A DNA stretch of 64,000 nt, from positions 124,001 through 188,000 of the forward strand of contig JAGYJX010000021.1 in the NCBI GenBank assembly GCA_018401495.1, read 5' to 3'. The notes beneath the pieces were generated by a model that was not told the DNA's origin, did no database searches, and saw only the letters and a list, made by a program, of their open reading frames with translations. Position numbers and translations under genes: made by a program. This stretch comes from Rhodospirillaceae bacterium (GTDB lineage: Bacteria > Pseudomonadota > Alphaproteobacteria > Thalassobaculales > Thalassobaculaceae). Of the stretch, positions 1 to 9,932 are shown piece by piece. Each line of letters opens with the position of its first letter. The stretch's first letter is position 1.

Positions 1-568
1 CGATCTCGCCGGCAAGAAGACCCGGGTCTACACGACCTCGATGGGCGATTTCGTCGAGGGCATGAAGGGCGTCTCGGTCACCATCGCCTTCGCCGAGGTG
101 CTGCCGGCGCTCGAGAAGGGCGTGGTCGACTGCGGCGTCACCGGGTCGATGCCGGCCTATCAGGCCAAGTGGTGGCAGGTCGCGACCAACGCCTACCTGA
201 TGAAGCTCGGCTACACCGCGACCTTCGGCGCCATCAACCTCGGCACCTGGAACCGGATGAGCGACGAGACCAAGGCGTTCGTCGAGGCCCAGATGAAGGA
301 GTTCGAGGACCTCGCCTGGAAGAACAACATCGCCGAGGACGGCATGGGCGTGATCTGCAACACCGGCGTCGGCGGCGACTGCACGGAAGGCCAGGCCGCC
401 ACCATGAAGAAGGTCGAGCCGTCGGCCGCGGACGACGCCGCCCGCAAGAAGGTGCTCGAGGACGTCGTGCTGAAGCGCTGGGCCGAGCGGTGCGGGGCCG
501 AGTGCGTCAAAGCGTGGAACGAGACCATCGGGAAGATCGCCGGCGTGCAGGCGCCGACCCCGAAGTAA
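1..568 (+). CDS. TRAP transporter substrate-binding protein (DctP family), 3' part only
   Basis: This is the C-terminal part of a periplasmic solute-binding protein of a TRAP uptake system; the gene begins before the window and reads in frame from base 2. About 189 residues are visible. They include the lobe-2 segment with the VVDCG and GTWNRMS stretches and a helical C-terminus, as expected for DctP proteins of about 330-370 residues. It is followed by the small and large permease genes in the same orientation, giving P-Q-M order. Four cysteines in the C-terminal 80 residues (ICNTG, GDC, RCGAEC) are unusual for the family and may form disulfides. The ligand cannot be read from the sequence. 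Confidence 0.85.
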   Translation, partial: DLAGKKTRVYTTSMGDFVEGMKGVSVTIAFAEVLPALEKGVVDCGVTGSMPAYQAKWWQVATNAYLMKLGYTATFGAINLGTWNRMSDETKAFVEAQMKEFEDLAWKNNIAEDGMGVICNTGVGGDCTEGQAATMKKVEPSAADDAARKKVLEDVVLKRWAERCGAECVKAWNETIGKIAGVQAPTPK

Positions 569-637
569 CGTCCACCCCGGAACGGCCGGCCGCGTCGCCC
601 GCGGCCGGCCCTTTCCCTACGCACGGTTGCCCAATCC

Positions 638-1219
638 ATGATGGACAAGCTTCTCGCCTGGGACGGCAAGCTCTCCCTGTGGCTGGTCTGGATCGGCGGG
701 GCCGGTCTGCTCGGCTCGGCGATCATGGTCACCGTCGACGTGGCCCTGCGGGACCTGTTGGGCGTGACGCTCGGCGGGGCCGATGAGATCTCCGGCTACA
801 TCTTTGCGATCTCGACGGCGTTCGCGCTGCCCTACGCCCTGCTGAACCGCACCAACGTCCGGATCGACGCCCTCTACGTGCTGATGCCGGGCCGGGTGCG
901 TGCCATCCTCGACATGGTCTCGACGCTGGCGCTCGCGGTGTTCGCGTTCCCGCTCACCTGGTGGGTGTACGGGATGGTGAGCGATTCGATCGCCCTCGGG
1001 ACCCGCTCGATCACCCCGCTGCGCACCCCGGTGGCGATCCCTCAAACCCTTTGGCTCGGCGGTCTGACGCTGTTCTGCCTCACCCTGGTCCTGGTGCTGG
1101 TGGTCTCGGCGATCCGGCTGTCGCGTGGCGATCACGCCGGCGTCCACGCGGTGGCGGGGGTCCTGACCATCAACGAGACGATCGACGACGAGACACCGAC
1201 AGGCGGTCAGGTCGGATGA
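638..1219 (+). CDS. TRAP transporter small permease (DctQ family)
   Basis: The 193-residue protein has four predicted membrane helices (about residues 12-35, 50-72, 90-112 and 135-160), the normal topology of the DctQ subunit that links the binding protein to the large permease. The gene lies 69 bp after dctP and 16 bp before the large permease. The GC-rich gap (568-637) contains a GGCCGGCCGCG...CGCGGCCGGCC inverted repeat around 581-611 that could act as a processing or attenuation hairpin. The start is the first of two consecutive ATG codons. Confidence 0.85.
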   Translation: MMDKLLAWDGKLSLWLVWIGGAGLLGSAIMVTVDVALRDLLGVTLGGADEISGYIFAISTAFALPYALLNRTNVRIDALYVLMPGRVRAILDMVSTLALAVFAFPLTWWVYGMVSDSIALGTRSITPLRTPVAIPQTLWLGGLTLFCLTLVLVLVVSAIRLSRGDHAGVHAVAGVLTINETIDDETPTGGQVG

Positions 1220-1235
1220 GCGGGGACAGCGCGTC

Positions 1236-2523
1236 ATGATGCTCGGCACCACCCTGGTCATCCTGCTGGTGATGATCGCCCTCAGCGTGCCGGTCGCGGC
1301 GGCGCTCGGGACACTCGGCCTCGCCATTGACCAGCTGTTCTCCGGCGGTTTCCTCTGGCGCGGCCTCGGCGAGAACGCCTGGCAGACCTCGATCGACTTC
1401 CTGCTGTTCGCCATTCCGATGTTCGTCCTGATGGGCGAGATCCTGCTGCGCGCCGGCATCGCCCAGCGCATGTACGGCGCCCTGGCGCTGTGGCTGTCGT
1501 GGCTGCCGGGCGGGCTGATGCATTCCAACATCGGCGCCTGCGCGCTGTTCGCCGCGACCTCGGGGTCGAGCGTGGCGACCGCCGCCACCATCGGCACGGT
1601 GGCGCTGCCGGAGGTCGACCGGCGCCGCTACAACGAGCGCCTGTTCCTCGGAACCCTGGCGGCCGGCGGCACCCTCGGCATCCTGATCCCGCCCTCGATC
1701 AACCTGATCGTGTTCGGCATGCTGACCGACACCTCGGTGCCGGAACTGTACCTGGCCGGCTTCATCCCGGGCCTGGTGCTGGCGCTGCTGTTCATGCTCG
1801 CGGTCGCGCTGCTGTGCATGATCCGCCCGTCGCTCGACGGCACCCGGGTGTCGATCGCCTGGATCGACCGGTTCCGGATCGCTGCCGGACCTGCTGCCGC
1901 CGCTGGCGATCTTTCTGGTGGTGGTCGGCTCGATCTACGCCGGCATCGCCACCCCGACCGAGGCAGCGTCGCTCGGCGTGGTCGCGGCCCTGGTGCTGGC
2001 CGGTCTGAACCGGTCGCTGTCGCTGGACATGCTGCGCCAGGCGATCGAGGGAACGATGCGCACCACCGCCATGGTGATGTTGATCATCATCGCGGCCGTG
2101 TTCCTGAACTTCGTGCTCGGGATGGTCGGAATGACACAGGCGATCGCCCGCCTGATCAGTTCCCTCGGCCTCAGCCCGTTCGAGACCCTGCTGCTGGTGA
2201 TCGCCTTCTACCTGGTCCTCGGCTGCTTCATGGAGACGCTCTCCATGCTGATCACCACGGCGCCGATCATCACACCGATCGTGACCGGGCTCGGTTACGA
2301 TCCGGTGTGGTTCGGAATCCTGCTGATGGTGATGCTGGAGGCGGCGCTGATCACCCCGCCGATCGGTGTCAATCTCTATGTGGTTCAAGGCATTCGCGGT
2401 CGCGGATCGCTCAACGACGTGATGATCGGGGTGATACCCTTCGTCGGCGTGATGATGGCGATGATCGCGCTGCTGGTGGCCTTCCCCGGTATTGCCCTGT
2501 GGTTGCCCGGCCTGTTCTACTGA
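1236..2523 (+). CDS. TRAP transporter large permease (DctM family), frameshifted
   Basis: This is the transport channel subunit, of the ion transporter superfamily with about 12 membrane helices and about 430 residues. The first part reads from 1236 and carries the GTLGILIPPS stretch typical of DctM. Near base 1880 the frame changes by one base and continues through IFLVVVGSIYAG to the stop at 2523, including ETLSMLITTAPI and EAALITPPIG. Both halves are well conserved, so one extra base is the likely cause. With the preceding two genes it forms a complete TRAP system. The following hydrolase starts 63 bp downstream. Confidence 0.82.
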
Positions 2524-2586
2524 ACGCGTGACCGAGCGTCGCCAACAGCATCAACATCGCCAGTTACCGCCCGGAGGGTTCGCGCC

Positions 2587-3474
2587 ATGCCGCACGTCAC
2601 GACCGATGACGGGGTGAAGCTGTACTTCGAGGAAGTCGGGGAGGGCACGCCGATCGTGTTCGTCCACGAATACGCCGGCGACTGGCGGTCGTGGGAGCCG
2701 CAGATGCGGCATTTCGGGCGCCGCTACCGCTGCATCACCTACTGCGCCCGCGGCTATCCGCCGTCGGACGTGCCGGAAAGCCATGAGTCCTATGGCCAGG
2801 ACCGGGCCCGCGACGACATTCGCGCGGTGCTGGACGGCCTCGGCATCGACGCTGCCCACGTTGTCGGCTTGTCCATGGGCGGCTTCGCGGCCCTGCATTT
2901 CGGCTTCGAGTACCCCGATCGCGCCCTGTCGCTGACGGTGGCGGGTTGTGGCTACGGTGCCGACGCCGACAAGCGCGACCAGTTCAAGAAGGAGAGCGAG
3001 GCGACTTCCGCCCGCATCCAGGCCGAGGGAATGGACAAGGTGGGCAAGGTGTACGCCATCGGCCCGACCCGCGTGCAGTTCCAGGCCAAGGATCCGCGCG
3101 GCTGGAAGGAGTTCGAGACCCAGCTCTGCGAGCACTCGACCCTCGGTTCGGCGAACACCATGCGCGGCGTGCAATCGCGCCGCCCGTCGCTCTACGACCT
3201 GACCGACAAGATGCGCGCGCTCACCGTGCCGACCCTGATCCTGAACGGTGACGAGGATGAGCCCTGCCTCGACGTCGGCAACTACATGAAGCGCAACATC
3301 CCATCGGCGGCCCTCGCGGTGCTGCCGAAGACCGGGCACACCCTGAACCTCGAGGAACCCGACAAGTTCAACGCCGTGGTGGAGGATTTCATCCACACCG
3401 TCGAGTGCGGGCGCTGGACCCTGCGCGACCCGCGCTCGGTCGGCGGCGGGATCATCACGCCGAAGGAGAACTGA
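2587..3474 (+). CDS. alpha/beta hydrolase
   Basis: The 295-residue alpha/beta-fold hydrolase has the nucleophile elbow GLSMGG with Ser96, an acid residue in the NGDEDEP segment near residue 220, and the catalytic His in KTGHTLNLEEP near residue 260. The oxyanion-hole motif reads HEYAG instead of the usual HG. A ribosome site (GGAGG) precedes the ATG. It lies between a TRAP transporter and an SDR gene (1 bp apart), so it probably hydrolyses an ester, lactone or C-C bond in whatever the transporter imports. The substrate is unknown. Confidence 0.8.
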   Translation: MPHVTTDDGVKLYFEEVGEGTPIVFVHEYAGDWRSWEPQMRHFGRRYRCITYCARGYPPSDVPESHESYGQDRARDDIRAVLDGLGIDAAHVVGLSMGGFAALHFGFEYPDRALSLTVAGCGYGADADKRDQFKKESEATSARIQAEGMDKVGKVYAIGPTRVQFQAKDPRGWKEFETQLCEHSTLGSANTMRGVQSRRPSLYDLTDKMRALTVPTLILNGDEDEPCLDVGNYMKRNIPSAALAVLPKTGHTLNLEEPDKFNAVVEDFIHTVECGRWTLRDPRSVGGGIITPKEN

Positions 3475-3475
3475 G

Positions 3476-4252
3476 ATGTCCGGGGTCGAGGCCGGCCGTC
3501 TGGCCGACAAGGTGGCGATCGTGACGGGGGCTGCCCGCGGGATCGGCAAGGCGATCGTCGAACTGTTCGCCGCCGAGGGCGCGGCGGTCTGGATCGCCGA
3601 CCTGCACGGCGCCGAGGCCGAAGCCCTGGCGGCGCGGATCCGTGCCGGCGGCGGACGGGCCGAGGGCGCCTACTGCGACGTCCGCTCGACGGATTCCGTG
3701 CTGGACGCGGTCGATGCCGCGGTCGACGCGTTCGGCGGCCTCAACGTTCTGGTCGGCAACGCCGCGACCCTGACCGCGCCGGCCACCGTCGAGGACCTCG
3801 ACGAGGCCGACTGGGCGCAGGCGCTGGCGGTCAACCTGACCGGCGCCTTCCACCTGTGCAAGCACGGCATCCCGCACCTCAAGCGCGCCGGCGGCGGTTC
3901 GGTCATCCTGACCGCCTCGCAGATGGCCCGCGTCGGCACGCCGGGCAGCGCCGCCTACTGCACCACCAAGGGCGGCCTGGTGCAGCTTGCCAAGGTCATG
4001 GCCCTCGATCACGCCGGCGACGGGATCCGGGTCAACACCCTGTCGCCCGGCGGCACCGCCACCGACCGGCTGTTCACCCGCTACGGCAGCCCGGAGCAGG
4101 CCGAGGCGCAGTGGGGTGTTACGATGCACCCGCTCGGTCGCCTCGGGCGTCCGGACGAGATGGCGAAGGGCGCGCTGTTCCTGGCGTCCGACGAGAGCAG
4201 CTTCATGACCGGCGCTGACCTGCTTATGGACGGTGGCTACAGCGCGCGCTGA
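3476..4252 (+). CDS. SDR family NAD(P)-dependent oxidoreductase
   Basis: This classical short-chain dehydrogenase has 258 residues. It shows the TGxxxGxG cofactor loop at residues 17-24, the NAA motif at 95-97, and the catalytic Ser148, Tyr161 and Lys165 in the usual spacing. The C-terminal substrate loop ends in the common MTGADLLMDGGYSAR form. Asp42 after beta-2 suggests preference for NAD over NADP. The gene follows the hydrolase by one base, with AAGGAG before its start, and belongs to the same operon. It probably oxidises an alcohol group of the imported compound. Confidence 0.85.
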   Translation: MSGVEAGRLADKVAIVTGAARGIGKAIVELFAAEGAAVWIADLHGAEAEALAARIRAGGGRAEGAYCDVRSTDSVLDAVDAAVDAFGGLNVLVGNAATLTAPATVEDLDEADWAQALAVNLTGAFHLCKHGIPHLKRAGGGSVILTASQMARVGTPGSAAYCTTKGGLVQLAKVMALDHAGDGIRVNTLSPGGTATDRLFTRYGSPEQAEAQWGVTMHPLGRLGRPDEMAKGALFLASDESSFMTGADLLMDGGYSAR

Positions 4253-4267
4253 GCGGAGGAGACGTCG

Positions 4268-4774
4268 ATGAGCGAGCGCACCGAGCCTTTGCCGATCCTG
4301 GAGCAGCGGCGCATCGAGGCCCGGGTGATCAAGCCGATCTACGATGAGATGGCGGCCCGGCTAGGCGTCGAGGTGGCCAGGACCATTCTGGGGGCCGCCA
4401 TCGAGAAGGCGGCCATCGCCCAGGGACGGTCGTTCGCCGAGGCCGCCGACGGCCGCCTGGGCATCGAGGGGTTCGCCGCCATCCAGAAGCACTGGACGGC
4501 CAACGGCGCCCTGGAAATCGAGACGATCGGGCAGACCGGCGACCGCCTGGATTTCAACGTGACCCGGTGCCGGTACTCCGAGATGTATCGCGAGATGGGG
4601 CTCGGCGAGATCGGCCATCTGCTGTCCTGCAATCGCGATGGGACGTTCTGCCAGGGCTTCGACCCCCGCATCACCCTGGAGCGGACCCAGACCATCATGG
4701 GCGGCGCCAGCCACTGCGACTTCCGATACAGCATCGCGCCGAACACCGACGCGACGGATTCACCGAATCCATAG
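4268..4774 (+). CDS. L-2-amino-thiazoline-4-carboxylic acid hydrolase family protein
   Basis: The 168-residue protein matches the ATC hydrolase family, named after the Pseudomonas enzyme that opens a thiazoline ring on the way to cysteine. Visible family features are the N-terminal helix with IKPIYDEMAARLG, the central TRCRYSEMYREMG stretch and the C-terminal SHCDFRY motif with its conserved Cys. Many family members sit in catabolic operons with no link to thiazolines, and here it follows a hydrolase and an SDR by 15 bp. Cyclic amide or amidine hydrolysis is possible, but the real substrate is open. Confidence 0.7.
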   Translation: MSERTEPLPILEQRRIEARVIKPIYDEMAARLGVEVARTILGAAIEKAAIAQGRSFAEAADGRLGIEGFAAIQKHWTANGALEIETIGQTGDRLDFNVTRCRYSEMYREMGLGEIGHLLSCNRDGTFCQGFDPRITLERTQTIMGGASHCDFRYSIAPNTDATDSPNP

Positions 4775-4831
4775 CGGCACCGACGACCGCCGGCGGGGTT
4801 GTAGCCGGGGGGCGTCGTCGAGGCGCGCCAG

Positions 4832-6629
4832 ATGGATCGGTCCACCGTCGACATCGTCATCGTGCTCGTGCTCGTGGCGGTGGTGTTTTTCGGGTTCGTG
4901 CGGGAGCGCCTGAAGCCCGACGTCGTGGCGCTCGGCGCCGTCGGGATCCTGCTGGCGACCGGCGTGCTGGGGGCCGACGACGTGCTCGGCGTGTTCGCCA
5001 ACCCGGCGCTCGCCACCATCGGCGCGATGTTCGTGTTGAGCGCCGCGCTCGAGCGCACCGGCGTGATCGACGGGCTGGGGCGCATCATGATCCGCGCCGC
5101 CGGATCCTCGCAGCACGTCGCGCTGGCGGCGCTCATGGCCAGCGTCATGGTGATGTCGGCGTTCATCAACAACACCCCGGTCGTGGTCATCCTGACCCCG
5201 GTGGTCATCGCGCTCGCCCGGGCGATCGGCACCTCGCCCTCCAAGCTGCTGATCCCGCTGTCCTTCGCCAGCATCCTCGGGGGCACCACGACGCTGATCG
5301 GGACGTCGACCAACCTGCTGGTCGACGGGGTGGCGCAGCGCGTCGGGCTGGCCCCGTTCGGCATCTTCGAGATCACCGGGGCCGGGGTGGTCATGGCCGC
5401 CGTCGGCGGCGCCTACATGCTGCTGATCGGCCAGCGCCTGCTGCCGTCCCGGGAGAGTCTGCTGACCTTGCTGCCGAAGGCCTCCGACCGGCATTTCGTC
5501 GCCGAGGTCCTGGTCCCGATCGGCTCGCCCCTGGTCGGGCAGCCGCTGAAGGGTGCCGGCTTCACCGAGCAGCGCGGCCTGCAGGGTGATCGACGTGGTG
5601 CGCGACGACCGCTCGATGCGAGACCGTCTCGGCGAGGTGGTGCTGGCGGCTGGCGACCGCATCGTGATCCGCAGCGGCATGGGTGACATGCTGGCGCTGC
5701 GGGAGGCTGGCGACGTCGCCTTCGGCGTGCCCGGCGCGCACGCCATCGAGCCGATCGTCAACCGGGAGACGGTGCTGCTGGAGGGCGTGGTCGGTCCACA
5801 TTCCCACGCCCTCGGGCTGCGGCTGGTCGACCTCGACCTGCGGCGGCTGTACGGCGCCTATGTGCTGGCCGTCCACCGCCAGGGCGAGCACATGGAGGGC
5901 AATTTCGACGCCATCCGGCTGCGCATCGGCGACACCGTGCTGTTGGAGGGGCCACCCGAGAGCATGGCGCGGATGTTCGAGCGCCGCGAGTTCGTGAACC
6001 TGTCGCAGCCGACCGAACGCCCGCTCCGGCGCAACAAGGCGCCTATCGCGGTCGCCGCGGTGCTGGGTGTGATGGCGCTGGCCGCCTTCGACGTGCTGCC
6101 GATCGCCGCCCTGGCGCTGATCGCGGCGGCGGCGGTGGTGACGTTCGGCTGCCTGGAATCGGAAGAGGCCTACGCCGCCGTGCACTGGAGCATCCTGATG
6201 CTGATCCTCGGCATGCTGGCGCTCGGCCTCGCCATGGAAAAGACCGGCGCCGCCCGCCTGGTCGTCGAGAACGTCGCCATGCTGGTCGCCGGCCTCGGGC
6301 CGGTGGCGGTGCTGTCCGGGGTGTACCTTCTGACCTCGATCCTGACCGAGGTGATGAGCAACAACGCGGTCGCGGTGCTGCTGACTCCGATCGCCGCCGG
6401 GCTGGCGGTGCAACTCGGCGTCGACCCGCGGCCGTTCGTGGTGGCGGTGATGTTCGCGGCCAGCGCCAGCTTCGCGACGCCGATCGGCTACCAGACCAAC
6501 ACCTTCGTCTACAGCGCCGGCGGCTACCGGTTCACCGATTTCCTGAAGGTCGGCGTCCCGTTGAACCTGCTCCTCTGGGTCACGGCGACCGCGATCATTC
6601 CGCTGTTCTGGCCGCTCACCGCCGGATAA
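4832..6629 (+). CDS. SLC13/DASS-family permease with TrkA-C (RCK_C) domains, frameshifted
   Basis: The protein has about 598 residues: two membrane halves separated by two RCK_C-type domains. The first half carries the NNTPVVVILTP and GGTTTLIGTSTNLLV motifs of SLC13 sodium-coupled anion carriers. The second half carries the matching SNNAVAVLLTP and SFATPIGYQTNTFVY motifs. The frame changes by one base near 5578, just before VIDVVRDDRSMRD, and both sides are well conserved. Such proteins move carboxylates, sulfate or other anions. It ends the 1-6.6 kb cluster and its 3' end overlaps the convergent amidase gene by 14 bp. Confidence 0.8.
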
Positions 6630-7377
6630 CCGGGCAGGGGGCCGACAGGATCGCCGCCGCCATCGCCCCGGCGAGCGCGTCGACCGTCGCCGGATCCGCC
6701 AGCCGCCGCTCCTCCGCCGGGTTCTTGATCACCCCGACCTCCACCAGGACCGCCGGGGCCGGGGCGGTGCGCAGGATCTTCAGGAAGTCGCCGGCGTAGA
6801 TCCCGCGCGCCGGGTCCAGGAGGCGACGGTTCTCGCCCTCGATCGGCTCCGCGTGATGCAGGCTCGGTCGCTCTCCGGCGACACGCAGCGCGTCGGCGAT
6901 CCGCTGGGCCAACTCCAGGCTCGGCTGGGCGTGCGGTGTCTCGGCCGGGACAAACAGCGAGAAGCCGGCGGCGTGGTCGGTGTAGGTGCGCCCCACGCCG
7001 TCCACAACGCTGGCGCGCAGATAGCGCTCCTGCACCGAATCGTGGTGGATCGAGACGATCAGCCCCGGTCCGGCCGCGGCGATGGCGGCAACCCGGCGTT
7101 CCAGCATCGGGTCGTCGCCCTCGATCCGGATAACCGCCGGGGCGAGGCCGGCTCCGGTCAGGCGATCCGCCAGCCGGTCGGCGAACCGGGTGTTGAAGCT
7201 CAGCTCGGCCGCTCCGGACGCGGCGATGGCGCCCGGCGCCGCCGGGGTGTGGCCGACATCCAGAACCATCCGGGCGGGCGGGCAGGCCCGGCCGTCCTCC
7301 CGGCCAGCCTCGTTGCCGCCGCACCCGGCGGCCGCCAGGGCCAGCAGGGTAGCGGAAAGAACCCGCCGCCGTCTCAC
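6616..7377 (-). CDS. N-acetylmuramoyl-L-alanine amidase family lipoprotein
   Basis: Read from the GTG at 7377, the 253-residue protein starts with a basic stretch (RRRR), a hydrophobic run and a Cys at AAAGCGG, so it looks like a lipoprotein. The Amidase_3 fold is supported by the zinc-ligand motifs DVGH, the Glu in AAELSFN, SIHHDS, and VLVEVG near the C-terminus. It would cleave the amide bond between the glycan and peptide of peptidoglycan in the periplasm. The GTG overlaps the stop of phnM (GTGA), so the two are co-translated, an odd pairing. A later start is possible because GTG is not certain. Confidence 0.78.
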   Translation of the reverse strand: MRRRRVLSATLLALAAAGCGGNEAGREDGRACPPARMVLDVGHTPAAPGAIAASGAAELSFNTRFADRLADRLTGAGLAPAVIRIEGDDPMLERRVAAIAAAGPGLIVSIHHDSVQERYLRASVVDGVGRTYTDHAAGFSLFVPAETPHAQPSLELAQRIADALRVAGERPSLHHAEPIEGENRRLLDPARGIYAGDFLKILRTAPAPAVLVEVGVIKNPAEERRLADPATVDALAGAMAAAILSAPCPVIRR

Positions 7378-8514
7378 GCCACCCGCTCGCCGGCCACCCA
7401 GACGCCGCGCACCACCGGGCGGCCGCCGACGGCGCGGACGCGAACGAGATCGGCGCGCCGACCGGGCGCGATCCGGCCGCGATCCTCCAGGCCGGCAGCG
7501 GCGGCCGGCGTCGCGGTGACGGTGGCGAGGGCCCGCGGCAGGGTCCCAGCCGTCGACCGAACCGGCCAGGATGAACACCGCGTGCAACAGACTGGCCGGG
7601 ACGTAATCCGACGAGACGATGTCCAGCAGGTCCGCCGCTGCCAGGTCGCGGGCCGTCACGTTGCCGTAGGACGACCGGCCGCGCACCAGGTTCGGCCCGC
7701 CCATCATCACCGCCAGGCCGTGCGCGCGCGACGCTCGGGCGGCCGCCACGGTGGTCGGAAACTCGGCTATGGTGCAGCCGATCGCCGCTGATTCTTCTAC
7801 GTGCGCCTCGGTCTGGTCGTCGTGGCTGGCGAGGCCGAGCCGGCGGTCGCGAGCCCAGCCGGCGACCGCCCGGCGCTGGGGCGGCCCGAGCTCGCGCGAC
7901 GCCGTGGTCAGCCGATCGAATTCGTCGGCGATGGCGGCGTCGCTCATCCGGTCGTCCTCGCGCCGCAGCCGGTACCAGACCTCGACGTCCGCGGTCTGGC
8001 GCTGCCCGGGCGCGTGGTCCATCACCGATACCAGACCGACCACCGGGTCGTCGTCGAAGGCCGAAAGCTGGTCGAGCACGGTCGCGCCGATGACCTCGCA
8101 GCGCAGGTGGATGCGGTGGTCGGCGCGCAGCATCCCGGCCGCCCGGGCCTCGGTGAGGCCGCCGACGATCGGCTTGAGGTGCTCGGCCCGCAACTCGCCT
8201 TTCTCGCTCAACCCGAGGCAAAGCGCGTCGTAGACCGTGGTGATGCCGGAAGTGGCGATCTCGGCGTCGTGGTTGACGGCGGCGGCCACCGGATCCCAGT
8301 ACACCTTGGGGCGCGGCTGGTAGTGCTGCTCCAGCTTGTCGGTGTGCAGGTCGATCAGGCCGGGCATCAGGAAATCGCCGTCCAGGTCGATGGCGTCGGG
8401 CGGCGCCGCCGCGGTGTCGTCGACGGACGAGATCGTCCCGTCCCGCACCTCCATGGTGCCATGGACGACCCGGTCGGGCAGCACGAGACGGGCGTTCCGG
8501 AAGGCTAGTATCAT
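7374..8514 (-). CDS. phnM: PhnM: alpha-D-ribose 1-methylphosphonate 5-triphosphate diphosphatase, frameshifted
   Basis: PhnM is the amidohydrolase-fold step of the C-P lyase pathway that removes diphosphate from the ribose 1-phosphonate 5-triphosphate. The PhnM signature [14 protein letters not shown] is present, followed by [27 protein letters not shown] and [14 protein letters not shown]. Near base 7540 one extra base shifts the frame. The true C-terminus then reads [20 protein letters not shown] and ends VWVAGERVA at 7374, giving about 380 residues, normal for the family. No other phn gene is present in the window, so the rest of the pathway must be elsewhere or absent. Start ATG at 8514. 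Confidence 0.82.
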
Positions 8515-8630
8515 GGCAATGCTGCTCGGGGTTCGGCGTGGATGACGCGGCTTCGGATAGTGCCACGTTGCGCGGTGGCGCAAGTGACGCTTGTGTGACG
8601 GCTTCGCTCTTTACCGGTGCACGGCCGCGC

Positions 8631-8659
8631 TTGCATCCGTCGGCCGGTGTCCGTATAAG
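8631..8659 (+). promoter_or_regulatory. sigma70-type promoter of rpmF
   Basis: A TTGCAT box at 8631-8636 and a TATAAG box at 8654-8659 are separated by exactly 17 bases. They lie 56 bp before the rpmF start in an otherwise GC-rich gap. It is one of the clearest promoter matches in the window. Confidence 0.65.
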
Positions 8660-8714
8660 GCGCTCTCCGTCGCGGCTGCGCCTGCGCGGAAGCGTTTCTT
8701 GTGGAGTGCGAGCA

Positions 8715-8900
8715 ATGGCCGTTCCGAAGCGAAAGACTACCCCGTCCCGTCGGGGTATGCGCCGGGCGCACGACCGGATCCAGTCCGACGCCTACGTCGA
8801 GAGCCCGGAGACCGGCGAGCTGCATCGGCCGCACCACATCGACCTCAAGACCGGCATGTACCGCGGTCGTCAGGTCCTGAAGGTCAAGGAAAAGTTCTGA
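8715..8900 (+). CDS. rpmF: 50S ribosomal protein L32
   Basis: The 61-residue basic protein begins [20 protein letters not shown], the conserved start of bacterial L32. It lacks the zinc-binding cysteine pairs found in some L32 proteins, so it is the Cys-minus form usual in alphaproteobacteria. It is monocistronic here: its own promoter lies upstream and a strong terminator follows 32 bp after the stop. In many alphaproteobacteria plsX follows rpmF, but it does not do so here. Confidence 0.97.
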   Translation: MAVPKRKTTPSRRGMRRAHDRIQSDAYVESPETGELHRPHHIDLKTGMYRGRQVLKVKEKF

Positions 8901-8932
8901 TCGTCGCAACCGGCGTTCAGGCCTGTTGCAGA

Positions 8933-8959
8933 CCCCCGCGCCCCTGGCGCGGGGGTTTT
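8933..8959 (+). terminator. Rho-independent terminator after rpmF
   Basis: A perfect 10-bp stem (8933-8942 with 8946-8955) closes a CCT loop and is followed directly by TTTT. It lies 32 bp after the rpmF stop codon. Confidence 0.9.
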
Positions 8960-9027
8960 GCGTTTGCGGCTCGCTTCTCGCCGCGGCGCAGCACCGCTAG
9001 AGTGCGCCAGCAGCCGGAGGCAGGCCG

Positions 9028-9759
9028 ATGCGGGCGCGCGACGACGGGGTGATCCGGGTCGAGGACCACGGCGACGGCGTGTGGCGGATCGAGGAGCTCT
9101 ACGCGCTCCCGTACTGCCGGGGCGCGATCTGGGTGGTGGACGGCAGCGACCGGCGGCTGGTTCTCGACGCCGGCTGGGGTCTGGTGCCGCTTGATCGCTG
9201 CCTGCCCGAACTGTTCGATCGCCCGATCGTCGCGGTTGCCAGCCACACCCACTTCGACCACATCGGCGGCCTGGACCGCTTCGCGAACCGGATGGTTCAT
9301 CCGCTCGAGGCGGCCATCCTGGCCGACCCGAATCCGACCGCGGTCCAGAGCCTGCCGTTCCTGCTCGACCACGACACCCTCGCCTTCGACCCGGTGCCCG
9401 GCGGATTCGACGCCGCGGCCTGGCGGCTGCCGGCGATGCCGGCGACCGCGACCGTCGCCGAGGGCGACCGGATCGACCTCGGCTGTCGGGTGCTTCGGGT
9501 GCTGCACACGCCGGGGCACTCGCCCGGCCATATCTGCCTGTTCGAGGAGGCGACGGGGTTCCTGTTCGCCGCCGACGCGATCTACGACGGGCTGATGTTC
9601 GACACGCTTCCCGGCGCCTCCGTACCCGAGTTGCTGGCGACCCACGCGCGCCTTGCCGCGCTGCCGGCGACCCGGGTGTTTCCGGGCCACTTCGAGGTCT
9701 TCGACCGGGCGCGACTGGTGTACCTCGTCGACCGCTACCGTCGGGAAAAGTCAGCGTGA
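9028..9759 (+). CDS. MBL-fold metallo-hydrolase
   Basis: The 243-residue protein is a metallo-beta-lactamase-fold hydrolase. Its metal-binding set is THFDH near residue 74, HTPGHSPGH near residue 160, the Asp of FAADAIYDG, and PGHFE near residue 220. Such two-metal enzymes include glyoxalase II, lactonases and thioesterases, and nothing here fixes the substrate. The GGAGG at 9016 supports this ATG. It is followed after 173 bp by a separate lyase gene in the same direction. Confidence 0.82.
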   Translation: MRARDDGVIRVEDHGDGVWRIEELYALPYCRGAIWVVDGSDRRLVLDAGWGLVPLDRCLPELFDRPIVAVASHTHFDHIGGLDRFANRMVHPLEAAILADPNPTAVQSLPFLLDHDTLAFDPVPGGFDAAAWRLPAMPATATVAEGDRIDLGCRVLRVLHTPGHSPGHICLFEEATGFLFAADAIYDGLMFDTLPGASVPELLATHARLAALPATRVFPGHFEVFDRARLVYLVDRYRREKSA

Positions 9760-9932
9760 CCGGTCGGCATTCGTTCGGGATCGGCGAATGACGCTCGTCC
9801 GCCCGCTGGCTTCGCCGGGCTGAGGCCGGCTGGTCCGACACAGCGGGCCGCGGCGGTGGTGCGCGCGCGGTCGGAGGAGGTAGTCTCCCAATACGCGGAT
9901 GAACGTGTCCCGCCGCAGCGAGGAGACCATCG

